This document shows, piece after piece, positions 25,964 through 33,304 of a stretch of DNA of 64,000 nt (its first letter is position 1; each line of letters starts with the position of its first letter). A model generated the notes under the pieces. The model searched no databases and was not told where the DNA came from. It was given only the letters and a program-made list of their open reading frames with translations. Made by a program: the position numbers and the translations under genes. The stretch is taken from NCBI GenBank assembly GCA_005880695.1, contig VBGR01000038.1, positions 1 through 64,000 of the forward strand, written 5' to 3'. The stretch comes from Chloroflexota bacterium. GTDB lineage: Bacteria > Chloroflexota > Dormibacteria > Dormibacterales > Dormibacteraceae.

Positions 25964-26188
25964 ATGAGCAAGCGCAGCGCGTCGGTGGACGAGATCGTGG
26001 CCGCGATCGAGGCGGCCCGCGACAAGGTCATGTCAGACGAAGTCAAGTCGCTGACCAAGCTGGGTATCCCCAAGGCGATGGCCTACCAGGTGATCGCCAA
26101 CCGCTACCACCAGACGACCAACAACCAGGACGAGGCTGAGCCGGACTTCGACGCCGGGCATCCGCCCTCCTGGGAAGAGATCGGCTAG
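25964..26188 (+). CDS. Small acidic hypothetical protein
   Basis: 74 residues (MSKRSASVDEIVAAIEAARD...). An N-terminal helical part is followed by LGIPKAMAYQVIANRYH and an acidic tail ending PPSWEEIG. TAGCAT at 25946-25951 is a suitable -10 box 12 bases before the ATG, so the leader is very short. It is divergent from the EF-G-like gene and upstream of an HTH regulator in the same direction. No family was recognised; composition and the promoter support a real gene. Confidence 0.6.
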   Translation: MSKRSASVDEIVAAIEAARDKVMSDEVKSLTKLGIPKAMAYQVIANRYHQTTNNQDEAEPDFDAGHPPSWEEIG

Positions 26189-26205
26189 GGACCGCGCCGG
26201 GCGCG

Positions 26206-26589
26206 ATGAACCGCGCAGAGCGGTTCAACCGGCTACTTTCGATCCTCTCCGAGGTGGTGAGGCATCCCGGCCAGCATCCGTCCGAGCTGGCGGGCGCCTG
26301 TGGCGTCTCCGAGCGCACGCTCCGGCGCGATCTGGCGGAGCTCCGCCGCCTCGGGTTCGAGCTTGCCTACCTCGACGGCTATCAGCTCCAGGGCCGGCTC
26401 AACCTCGATGGCAGCGTCACACCCCGGACCTGGGCGCTGCCGATCGTTTACGAGCAGCAGTTGCGGCTCCTGCGCTCGAGCTTCCCGGCCTTGGTGGCCG
26501 ACGCTGTCCAGTCCGAGGTTGAAGCCCAGGCTCCGGCCGCCCTGGCGGAGCTTTTCTCGCGAGCCATCGCCAGGATGGCTAGTTTGTAA
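26206..26589 (+). CDS. HTH_11/DeoR-type transcriptional regulator, short form
   Basis: 127 residues. A winged HTH occupies residues 1-70 (RFNRLLSILSEVVRHPGQHP, then SERTLRRDLAELRRLGFELA), as in DeoR/WYL-type regulators. The remaining 55 residues (EQQLRLLRSSFPALVADAVQ) may form a short dimerisation segment, and there is no WYL ligand domain. It is upstream of the M24 peptidase with three bases between, and an operator-like word overlaps its own stop. It is probably a local regulator of the peptidase operon. Confidence 0.75.
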   Translation: MNRAERFNRLLSILSEVVRHPGQHPSELAGACGVSERTLRRDLAELRRLGFELAYLDGYQLQGRLNLDGSVTPRTWALPIVYEQQLRLLRSSFPALVADAVQSEVEAQAPAALAELFSRAIARMASL

Positions 26590-26600
26590 AACGTGGAACA
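26585..26600 (+). promoter_or_regulatory. Operator-like word TGTAAAACGTGGAACA, site 3
   Basis: Identical 16-mer to 22531-22546 (opposite strand), placed over the stop codon of the HTH gene and the GTG start of the M24 peptidase. See the corresponding finding for the caution on chance repeats. Confidence 0.25.
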
Positions 26601-27738
26601 AGCCCCGGCGCTGCTGCTGATCAACGCCGGCGAAGACTCCGAGTTCTTCTACGCCACGCGGTTCCTGACCGAAGACCCGGCCCTGTACATCCGGTTCGGT
26701 GAGGGAGACGACGTCCTGGTCCTGAACGTGATGGAGATCGAGCGGGGTCGCCAGACGAGCACGGCTAGCCAGGTTGTGGACCGGGCTGAACATGGCTGGC
26801 GCGAGGACCTGGACGGCTACCAAGCCTGGGCTCAGCTGGCAGCCGGGCTGCTCCGCGAGCGGGGCCAGGCGCGGGCACGGGTTTCCGGCCGCCTCCCCGC
26901 CGCCTATTACGAGGAGCTGAGAAGCGCCGACGTCGACCTCGAGCTGGACAAAGCCCTTTTCGTTGCGCAGCGGCGACGCAAGTCGGCTGAGGAAGCCGAC
27001 TGGATCCACGCCGCTCAGCGGGCCGCCGAGGCGGCCTGTGCCGAGATCGTGAACCAGCTCGCCGCCGCCGAGGTCAAGGACGGCGACCTGTGGGCCGATG
27101 GCCGGCCCCTCACGTCCGAGCGATTGCTGACCGCAGGGCAGGCGGCCCTCAACCAGATCGGGTATTCCTGCGACGACATGATCGTCGCCGGCTCGCCGCT
27201 CTGCGCGATGCCGCACTGGCGCGGCGAAGGGCCGATTCTGGCCAACGCGCCGGTGATCATCGACATCTTCCCGCGCGGACGCGTCTCCCGCTACCACGGC
27301 GACCTCACCCGGACGGTCGTCGTCGGCGAGACAAGTGCGGACGTCCAGCGCATGCACCTGGCGTGCCTGGACGCGCTGGCGGCCGCGATCGCCGCGATCC
27401 GGCCCGGCGTCAACGGCCGGGCCATCCACGAGGCGGCCTGCAAGGTCCTGGTCGGCCACGGGTTCGGCACCGTCACGCCCGGCTTTGAGGGGTCGCCCGA
27501 GGTGGCGCTGATGACTCACTCGACCGGGCACGGCGTCGGCCTCGACGTGCACGAGCTGCCGGTTCTCCGCCCTGTTGACATGCTGCTCGAGGAAGGTGAC
27601 GTCGTCACAGTCGAACCCGGGCTCTACAAGGAGGGACTGGGTGGTGTGCGGGTGGAGGACACGGGCATCGTCACCGCCGACGGCTTTCGCAACTTCACGT
27701 CGCTGACCCGGAGCCTGGACCCGAAGGCCTACCGCTAA
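26593..27738 (+). CDS. M24-family metallopeptidase (Xaa-Pro dipeptidase-like)
   Basis: 381 residues from GTG. The C-terminal pita-bread domain carries the five metal ligands of the family: Asp in IIDIFPR, Asp in HGDLTRT, His in HSTGHGVG, Glu in VEPGLY and Glu in VRVEDTG. The N-terminal about 130 residues form the creatinase-like domain. Such enzymes cleave Xaa-Pro dipeptides or act as aminopeptidase P in the cytoplasm with two Mn or Co ions. It follows an HTH regulator with three bases between, and is followed by an XRE regulator. Confidence 0.9.
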   Translation: MEQAPALLLINAGEDSEFFYATRFLTEDPALYIRFGEGDDVLVLNVMEIERGRQTSTASQVVDRAEHGWREDLDGYQAWAQLAAGLLRERGQARARVSGRLPAAYYEELRSADVDLELDKALFVAQRRRKSAEEADWIHAAQRAAEAACAEIVNQLAAAEVKDGDLWADGRPLTSERLLTAGQAALNQIGYSCDDMIVAGSPLCAMPHWRGEGPILANAPVIIDIFPRGRVSRYHGDLTRTVVVGETSADVQRMHLACLDALAAAIAAIRPGVNGRAIHEAACKVLVGHGFGTVTPGFEGSPEVALMTHSTGHGVGLDVHELPVLRPVDMLLEEGDVVTVEPGLYKEGLGGVRVEDTGIVTADGFRNFTSLTRSLDPKAYR

Positions 27739-27754
27739 GGCCACCCGGCGCGGC

Positions 27755-27771
27755 GTAAAGTATCGCTTTAC
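27755..27771 (+). promoter_or_regulatory. Inverted repeat overlapping XRE gene promoter
   Basis: GTAAAG-TATCG-CTTTAC is a perfect 6-bp inverted repeat with a 5-bp spacer, ending two bases before the ATG of the XRE gene. TAAAGT inside it could be the -10 box. The site would be suited to autorepression by the encoded HTH protein. Confidence 0.5.
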
Positions 27772-27773
27772 AG

Positions 27774-28379
27774 ATGGAAACACTCGGCGACCGCGTGCGA
27801 CGCCTGCGAACCCAGCGCGGGATGAGCCTGGCCAAGGTCGCGGGCGGCGACTTCAGCCGCGCGTTCCTGAACCAGGTCGAGCTCGGCAAGAGCAGGCCTT
27901 CGGTTCGCGTGCTGCGGGTGATCGCAAACCGGCTGGGCGCGCCCGTCGAGTACCTGCTCGACGGCGCCACCCCCACGCTCGACCGCGAGATCGCCCTCGA
28001 ACGGGCCCGGATCCAACTCCTGCGAGGCCGATTCAAAGCCTGCCTCGCCGAGCTCGAACCGGCCTTCGACGCCCACGAATGGCCGCTCGGTGTCGACGCC
28101 CGGATGACCGCGGCGCAGGCGCTGCGGGCCCTCGGCCGGGAGGCTCAAGCCCTCCGGCTCCTCGAGGAGCAGCGGGCGGCGATCTCGGCCCGGGCCGATA
28201 AGCCCCGGCTCCGGAAGCTGCGGGACCTGCTGAAGGCAAAGCCCGTGCGTGCGATCCCAGCCGATGCTTACCTGCGCCAGGCCGACCGCTGGCTGGCGGC
28301 CGGAGAGGGCGCGGCCGCACTCGAGAACTACCGGGCCGCCCGGACGCTTCTGGAGGCTAGAGCCCCTGCGGGAACGTGA
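27774..28379 (+). CDS. XRE-family regulator with helical repeat domain
   Basis: 201 residues. The N-terminal HTH_3 domain (residues 1-64) reads METLGDRVRRLRTQRGMSLA, then SRAFLNQVELGKSRPSVRVL. It is followed by a TPR-like helical region (LERARIQLLRGRFKACLAEL, AAQALRALGREAQALRLLEE, DRWLAAGEGAAALENYRAAR). Proteins of this layout bind peptides or partner proteins through the repeats. The inverted repeat directly upstream suggests autoregulation. It converges on the next gene, with the two ends overlapping by about 20 bases. Confidence 0.85.
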   Translation: METLGDRVRRLRTQRGMSLAKVAGGDFSRAFLNQVELGKSRPSVRVLRVIANRLGAPVEYLLDGATPTLDREIALERARIQLLRGRFKACLAELEPAFDAHEWPLGVDARMTAAQALRALGREAQALRLLEEQRAAISARADKPRLRKLRDLLKAKPVRAIPADAYLRQADRWLAAGEGAAALENYRAARTLLEARAPAGT

Positions 28380-29019
28380 ACGGCGTTTGCGGGGTGTCGG
28401 GTGGCGCTATTTCCAGGGTGATCTGCGTGTGATTACCGGACGGCCCCAGATCGACATTGCGCGGGTTGCCCGTATAGGGCTTGCCGTCAACGATGACTTT
28501 CAGGCTCTGGCCTTTCGCCACGGTCAGCGTCGCCAGGTGTGTGGAGTCGAGCCGGACGGAGGAGTTGGAGATGTGCCAGACGTCGAAGAAGTCGCCCAGA
28601 GTGAACCGCCGCTTCGCCGCGGACGCGGGCGCCTCGATGTGGATGATCCCGTCGGTGTAGTGCGTATGCAGCCAGTAGAAGCAGGATCCCGAGGTGACGT
28701 AGCCGGTGGTCTGGTCGGTGACCGGGTTGGAGACGCCGATCGCGCCCGGGACGTTGACCTGGCTGCCCAGGTAGATGATCTCGAGGTGCGCGTGGTAGTG
28801 GGCGGCAGCCTGCTCCCCGGCTGTGCACTGGATCGCGCTCACCGGCCGGGTCGGGCTGGCCTGGACCGTGAGCTGGTTGTAGACGAAGACGCCGGCCAGC
28901 GCGATGACGACGAGCGAGCCCATCACCACGGGCAGAACCGGGATCCTGTCGTACCAGCTCTGCCGCCGGACCGGGCGGCGATCACGGCGCAGTTGCTGCT
29001 TTCGCTTGGACTTACTCAT
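28357..29019 (-). CDS. Membrane-anchored His-rich exported protein
   Basis: 220 residues. A basic N-terminus (MSKSKRKQQLRRDRRPVRR) precedes one signal-anchor helix (PVLPVVMGSLVVIALAGVFV), and the rest is outside the membrane. It contains HYHAHLEIIYLG, then CFYWLHTHYTDGIIHIEAP and FTLGDFFDVW. The clustered His and acidic residues look like a metal-binding site in a beta-rich domain. Similar proteins with the HxH...WLHTH pattern occur in Actinobacteria and Chloroflexota without a defined function. Metal binding is inferred from residues only. Confidence 0.7.
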   Translation of the reverse strand: MSKSKRKQQLRRDRRPVRRQSWYDRIPVLPVVMGSLVVIALAGVFVYNQLTVQASPTRPVSAIQCTAGEQAAAHYHAHLEIIYLGSQVNVPGAIGVSNPVTDQTTGYVTSGSCFYWLHTHYTDGIIHIEAPASAAKRRFTLGDFFDVWHISNSSVRLDSTHLATLTVAKGQSLKVIVDGKPYTGNPRNVDLGPSGNHTQITLEIAPPDTPQTPFTFPQGL

Positions 29020-29057
29020 GGGTTCCAGGGCACCGGGGTCGGCCCGCGCCGCCCTGT

Positions 29058-29063
29058 TAGAAT
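29058..29063 (+). promoter_or_regulatory. -10 box of the rpsF-ssb-rpsR operon
   Basis: TAGAAT preceded by CTGT, the same ten-base string as upstream of the gene at 6896. It lies about 85 bases before the rpsF start, so this transcript has a leader with a GGAGAGGAGA ribosome-site region. Confidence 0.5.
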
Positions 29064-29143
29064 AGCCGGGTCCTTTCTGGTCCCGGCCGGAGGTGCCTCC
29101 GTTGGTCCGGGGCTTGAACCATGGAGAGGAGATAGCCAAACCC

Positions 29144-29605
29144 TTGCGGGATTACGAGATCCTGTACATCGTCCGGCCCGACGTGGAGGAGGCCGACCTT
29201 CCGGAGACCACCAAGAAGGTGGAGTCGCTGATCGAGAGCCTCGGCGGCAGCGTGCAACGCACGAACATCTGGGGAAAACGGCGCCTGGCCTATGAAGTGA
29301 GCCACCTTCGAGAGGGCCACTACGTCCTCACCGACTTCGAGATCGACGCCGGCCGGGTGCCCGAGATGGAGGCGACCCTCAAGATCTCGGACCAGGTCTT
29401 CAGGCACCTCATCGTGCGCAAGCCGCCCGCCACCCCAGCGCCGACCGCCGCGCCGCCGCCGCCGGCCGAGGCAGCTGAAAGCGCAGCCGTGGAAACGGCC
29501 GCGCCCACTGAGCCGGACGGCGGCCAGCCACAAGAACCGGTCGTTGCGACCGGCAGCACGGAAGCCTCCGAGGTGGAGGAGGAGGGGGACAATGGCCAGC
29601 CTTAA
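29144..29605 (+). CDS. rpsF: 30S ribosomal protein S6 with acidic C-terminal extension
   Basis: Starts at TTG ([13 protein letters not shown]), with a strong GAGAGGAGATAG purine tract upstream. The S6 fold spans about residues 1-95: [13 protein letters not shown], then [12 protein letters not shown] and GHYVL, ending [14 protein letters not shown]. It binds 16S rRNA together with S18. A Pro/Ala/Glu-rich tail of about 55 residues extends beyond the usual length. It is the first gene of the ribosomal/ssb operon, and its end overlaps the ssb start by 14 bases. Confidence 0.92.
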   Translation: MRDYEILYIVRPDVEEADLPETTKKVESLIESLGGSVQRTNIWGKRRLAYEVSHLREGHYVLTDFEIDAGRVPEMEATLKISDQVFRHLIVRKPPATPAPTAAPPPPAEAAESAAVETAAPTEPDGGQPQEPVVATGSTEASEVEEEGDNGQP

Positions 29606-30035
29606 CAAGGTGCTGCTGATGGGGCGCCTGACCCGCGACCCGGAGATGCGCTACACGCCGAGCGGGCAGCCGGTGAGCTCCTTCTCGATCGCCACCAACC
29701 GCTATACGGTGGGTAACGATGGCGAGAAGAAGGAATTCACCGATTACCACAACATCGTGGCCTGGAACATCGGCAAGCGGAACCTGGCCGAGCAGGTCGC
29801 CCAGTACCTCCACAAAGGGTCCCTGGTTTACGTGGAGGGCAGGCTCCAGACTCGCTCCTGGGAGGGCCAGGACGGGCAGAAAAGGCGCACCACCGAAGTG
29901 ATCGCGAACGACGTCCAGTTCCTGGAGCCCCGCCAGAACGGCGGCCGGCCCGCTGGAGCCGGAGCCACCGATGAGCTGCCGGCGATGGCCGAGGAGACGG
30001 CCCGTGACGTCGACCCTGACGAGATCCCTTTTTAG
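29592..30035 (+). CDS. ssb: Single-stranded DNA-binding protein
   Basis: 147 residues ([20 protein letters not shown]). The OB fold spans about 1-110: [29 protein letters not shown] and [18 protein letters not shown] short disordered linker ends in the acidic tip DPDEIPF, which recruits replication and repair partners. Its ribosome site lies within the rpsF tail, so the two are translationally coupled. It coats single-stranded DNA during replication. Confidence 0.95.
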   Translation: MASLNKVLLMGRLTRDPEMRYTPSGQPVSSFSIATNRYTVGNDGEKKEFTDYHNIVAWNIGKRNLAEQVAQYLHKGSLVYVEGRLQTRSWEGQDGQKRRTTEVIANDVQFLEPRQNGGRPAGAGATDELPAMAEETARDVDPDEIPF

Positions 30036-30062
30036 TTAAGTAAGGACGTAGCAAGAAGCAAG

Positions 30063-30305
30063 ATGCCCCCCCGCGACGGCAAGCCGAAACGAGCGCACCG
30101 CAAGGTCTGTGCCTTCTGCGTGGAGAAGGCCGACCACATCGATTACAAGGAGGTCTCGCGCCTTCGGCGCTACATCTCCGAGCGGGGTAAGATCCTGCCC
30201 CGGCGGGTGACGGGCACCTGCGCGCGGCACCAGCGGACGCTCACGCAGGCGCTGAAACGGGCCCGGCAGATCGCCTTGATCCCGTTCACCAGCGACCAGA
30301 AGTAG
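30063..30305 (+). CDS. rpsR: 30S ribosomal protein S18
   Basis: 80 residues: [19 protein letters not shown], then [20 protein letters not shown] and [21 protein letters not shown]. This is the complete S18 signature, with two Cys pairs (CAFC and the later single Cys), a Zn-ribbon-like variant. It pairs with S6 on the 30S platform. It is the last gene of the rpsF-ssb-rpsR unit; rplI, often next in other bacteria, is not here. Confidence 0.95.
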   Translation: MPPRDGKPKRAHRKVCAFCVEKADHIDYKEVSRLRRYISERGKILPRRVTGTCARHQRTLTQALKRARQIALIPFTSDQK

Positions 30306-30322
30306 AGGCGCCGATCCGCAGC

Positions 30323-31498
30323 ATGATCTTCCAGCCGCAGCTCCGCATCCCCGGTCCGACGCCGCTCCCCGACCGGGTCCTGCGGGCGATGTCCCGCCCC
30401 ATGATCGACCACCGCGGGCCCGAGTTCGCCGCGATCTTGAAAGAGATCAGTGCCGGCGTGAAGGAGGCCATGGCCGCCCCGGCGGCGGCCGACCTGCTCG
30501 TCTTCACCTCCTCCGGCACGGGGGCGATGGAAGCGGCGGTCGCCAACCTCGTCTCGCCCGGCGAGCGCGTGGTGGTCTGCACCTGCGGGGCCTTCGGCGA
30601 GCGCTTCGCAGACATCAACCGCGCCTTCGGCGCCGACGTGGTCAAGCTCGAGGTCGAGTGGGGCCAGCCCGTCGAGCCCGACGACCTCCGCGACCTGCTC
30701 GCCTCCCACCCGGAGGTTGAGAAGGTCTTCCTTACCCACAACGAGACCTCCACCGGGCTCACGAACCCGCTCCAGGCCCTGGCTCGGGTGGCCGGCCAGG
30801 CGGGCAAGATCGTGGTGGTCGATGCCATCTCCTCGGCCAGTTCGATGCCGGTGGAGATGGAAGCCTGGGGCCTGGATGTCGTGATCTCGGGCAGCCAGAA
30901 GGGCTGGATGGCTCCGCCCGGGCTGGCCTTCGCGGCGATCGGCCCGCGGGGCTGGGAGGCCGCCGCCCGGGCGACGTCGCCCCGCTACTACTTCGACTGG
31001 CGCTCGGCCAGGACCTGGGCCGAGAAGGGCTTCACCCCCACCACTCCGTCGGTGAGCGTGGCCTTCGCGGTCCAAGAGGGGCTCAAGCTGCTGAGCGAGG
31101 AGGGCCTGCAGAACGTCTACGCCCGCCACCGCCGGCTCGGCGAGGCTTGCGTGGCGGGACTCCAGGCAGCGGGATTACAGCCCTTCGCCGCCGAAGGCTA
31201 CCGGTCGGCCACGGTGACCTCGGCGGTGCTGCCCGAGGGCATCGACACCGACGCCTTCCGGGCCCTGCTCCGGGAGAAGTACGGCGTCGTCATCGCATCC
31301 GGTCGGGGCACGGCCCCGGTGAGCGCCCGGATCGTCCGGGTCGGGCACCTCGGCGCCGTCAGCGAGGGCGACATCGCGATCGTGCTGTGGGCCGTCGAGC
31401 AGGCGCTGGAGGAGCTCGATTTCCGGGCGGCCGACGGGCGCGCCCTGAACGCGGCCCAGCCGCACCTGACCGGTACGGAGGCCGTAGCCGCCCACTAG
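30323..31498 (+). CDS. Class V aminotransferase (serine/alanine-glyoxylate or phosphoserine type)
   Basis: 391 residues, PLP fold type I. N-terminal RIPGPTPLPDRVLRAMSRPM and DHRGPEF, the cofactor Lys in SGSQKGWMAPPG, and the C-terminal RIVRVGHLGAVSEGDI are typical of the alanine/serine-glyoxylate aminotransferase group. It precedes serA, so it may work as the transaminase of serine synthesis in place of SerC, or in glyoxylate detoxification. Its stop codon is part of the left arm of a long inverted repeat. Confidence 0.88.
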   Translation: MIFQPQLRIPGPTPLPDRVLRAMSRPMIDHRGPEFAAILKEISAGVKEAMAAPAAADLLVFTSSGTGAMEAAVANLVSPGERVVVCTCGAFGERFADINRAFGADVVKLEVEWGQPVEPDDLRDLLASHPEVEKVFLTHNETSTGLTNPLQALARVAGQAGKIVVVDAISSASSMPVEMEAWGLDVVISGSQKGWMAPPGLAFAAIGPRGWEAAARATSPRYYFDWRSARTWAEKGFTPTTPSVSVAFAVQEGLKLLSEEGLQNVYARHRRLGEACVAGLQAAGLQPFAAEGYRSATVTSAVLPEGIDTDAFRALLREKYGVVIASGRGTAPVSARIVRVGHLGAVSEGDIAIVLWAVEQALEELDFRAADGRALNAAQPHLTGTEAVAAH

Positions 31499-31707
31499 GG
31501 GTGAGGCCGAAAAGGGGGGCCGAGCCAGGTGGCGATCCTCGCGAGCCGAGCCGTAGGAGGAGGCGCAGCGAGCGAATCAGTAGATTCGTGAGCGAGCATC
31601 GTGGAGTCGTGAATACCCGTGAGCCGACACCCGGATCGGCCGCCAGGGCGCCAGATGGCCGGCCGCGCCTCGAAATCGAGGCGCGGATCCTTTTTCGGTC
31701 TCACCCC
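31498..31707 (+). ncRNA. Structured 210-nt element between aminotransferase and serA
   Basis: The two ends pair over about 18 consecutive base pairs with two G-U wobbles: GGGGTGAGGCCGAAAAGG at the left against CCTTTTTCGGTCTCACCCC at the right. Inside are a CGAATC-AGTA-GATTCG hairpin near 31573-31589 and a strong GC hairpin at 31663-31686 followed by a T-run. No coding frame explains it. It could be a cis-acting leader of serA, an independent structured RNA, or a small mobile element with terminal inverted repeats. No target-site duplication is obvious. Confidence 0.55.
31663..31695 (+). terminator. Terminator-like hairpin inside the element upstream of serA
   Basis: CCGCGCCTCG-AAAT-CGAGGCGCGG forms a perfect 10-bp stem with a four-base loop, then ATCC and TTTTT. 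It lies 32 bases before the serA start. Its T-run is also the pairing partner of the AAAA in the outer stem, so termination and outer-stem pairing may compete. Confidence 0.6.
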
Positions 31708-31726
31708 AAGTGCCGTTGAGTCTCTG

Positions 31727-33295
31727 ATGCCGGCCATCCTGGTGGCCGACAGCCTGGCCGACGACGGCCTCCGGAGGCTCCGCCAGGCCGGCGAGGTCGA
31801 AGTCCGGACCGGGCTCACCGAGGCCCAGCTGGTCGAGGCCATTCCCGCCTTTGACGCCCTGGTCGTGCGGAGCGCAACCAAGGTTGGCGAAAAGGTCTTG
31901 GAGGCGGGACGGCGGCTGCGCGTCGTGGGCCGGGCCGGCGTGGGCGTCGACAACATCGATATCGACGCGGCCACCCGTCGCGGCATCCTGGTCGTGAATG
32001 CGCCCAGGGGCAACATCACGGCAGCGGCTGAGCACACGATCGGGCTGCTGCTGGCGGTGGCGCGCTGGATCCCGCAGGCCGACGCCTCCGTCCGGCGCGG
32101 CGAGTGGCAGCGCGCCCGCTTCACCGGGGTGGAGATCCGGGGGAAGACGCTCGGCATCGTCGGCCTCGGCAACATCGGCACGGAAGTCGCCAAGCGGGCG
32201 CAGGGGTTGGAGATGGACGTGATCGCTTTCGACCCCGTCGTCCCGCAGGAGCGGGCCGAGCAGTTCAACGTCGAGCTGGTCGGCCTCGAGGAGCTCCTCG
32301 GCCGGGCCGACTTCATCACCGTCCACGCACCGCTGACCGAGAAGACGCGCGGCCTGATCGGGCCCCGCCAGCTTGCCCAGATGAAGCCCGGCAGCCGCCT
32401 CGTCAACGCCGCGCGGGGCGGGATCGTCGACGAAGCCGCGCTGGCCGCCGCCCTGGCCAAGGGGCAACTGGCGGCCGCCGCTGCAGACGTCTTCGAAGAG
32501 GAGCCGGTGAGCGCCGGGAATCCTCTCCTGCAGCTGCCGAACTTCATCGCAACGCCCCACATCGCGGCGTCCACCGAAGAGGCCCAGACCTCGGTCGCCT
32601 TCGACGTCGCCGAGGAGGTGGCGGCTGTTCTGAACGGGGAGCTCCCGCGCTACTCCGTCAACGCGCCCGCCGTGGCGCCGGAGGAGCTCGCCTTTCTCAA
32701 GCCCTTCGGCGAGCTCGCCGAACGGCTCGGCTCCCTTTACGTGCAGCTCGTGGGCGGCCGGGTGGCCGACCTGGAGCTGGATTTCGAGGGCGAGGTCGGG
32801 GAGCGGGACGTGGCGCTCCTCACCGCCGCCGCGATCCGAGGCCTGCTGGCGCCCTTCACGGAGGAGCGCATCAACACCGTCAACGCCCGGCTCCTGGCGT
32901 CAGGTCGGGGGATCAAGCTGAGCGAGCGCCGGAGCCCGAAGCCCGACAGCAGCTACCCCAGCCTGGTCAGCCTCCGGGTGGGCGGCTTCGAGGTCGCAGG
33001 TACCGTTCTCTTCGGGGAGCCGCGCGTGATCCGTATCGAGGCCTTCCGAGTCGACCTCGTGCCCGAGGGTCGCTTCCTCGTCAGCCGTCACGCCGACCGC
33101 CCCGGCGTGGTCGGGCGCTTCGGAACGATCCTCGGCGGCCACGACATCAACATCGCCTCGATGCAGGTCGGCCGGGACGCTCCCCGCGGCCGCGCGCTGA
33201 TGATCCTCCAGGTGGACGACCCCGTCGGGGCGGACGTGCTCGAGGAGCTGCGCGGCGTGCCCGGCATGGCCGACTTGAGGTACGTCGAGCTCTGA
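31727..33295 (+). CDS. serA: D-3-phosphoglycerate dehydrogenase
   Basis: 522 residues (MPAILVADSLADDGLRRL). Domain order: N-terminal substrate lobe, NAD-binding Rossmann lobe (TLGIVGLGNIGTEVAKRAQG), catalytic Arg in NAARGGIVDE, Glu in EEEPV and His in TPHIAASTEEAQ. An intervening ASB domain (about 315-440) is followed by a C-terminal ACT domain (SRHADRPGVVGRFGTILGG) that senses serine. The length matches the long SerA form. It catalyses the first step of serine synthesis from 3-phosphoglycerate. It follows the class V aminotransferase and a structured leader. Confidence 0.95.
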   Translation: MPAILVADSLADDGLRRLRQAGEVEVRTGLTEAQLVEAIPAFDALVVRSATKVGEKVLEAGRRLRVVGRAGVGVDNIDIDAATRRGILVVNAPRGNITAAAEHTIGLLLAVARWIPQADASVRRGEWQRARFTGVEIRGKTLGIVGLGNIGTEVAKRAQGLEMDVIAFDPVVPQERAEQFNVELVGLEELLGRADFITVHAPLTEKTRGLIGPRQLAQMKPGSRLVNAARGGIVDEAALAAALAKGQLAAAAADVFEEEPVSAGNPLLQLPNFIATPHIAASTEEAQTSVAFDVAEEVAAVLNGELPRYSVNAPAVAPEELAFLKPFGELAERLGSLYVQLVGGRVADLELDFEGEVGERDVALLTAAAIRGLLAPFTEERINTVNARLLASGRGIKLSERRSPKPDSSYPSLVSLRVGGFEVAGTVLFGEPRVIRIEAFRVDLVPEGRFLVSRHADRPGVVGRFGTILGGHDINIASMQVGRDAPRGRALMILQVDDPVGADVLEELRGVPGMADLRYVEL

Positions 33296-33304
33296 AGGGC
33301 GGCC

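Noticed and set aside
26233-27783. Long minus-strand frame opposite the M24 peptidase
   Set aside because: No recognisable motif. The opposite strand has a complete metallopeptidase with all ligands.
31498-31707. Insertion sequence
   Set aside because: There is no transposase frame and no obvious target duplication. The inverted ends are compatible with a MITE, but an RNA structure explains the interior hairpins equally well, so no IS was called.
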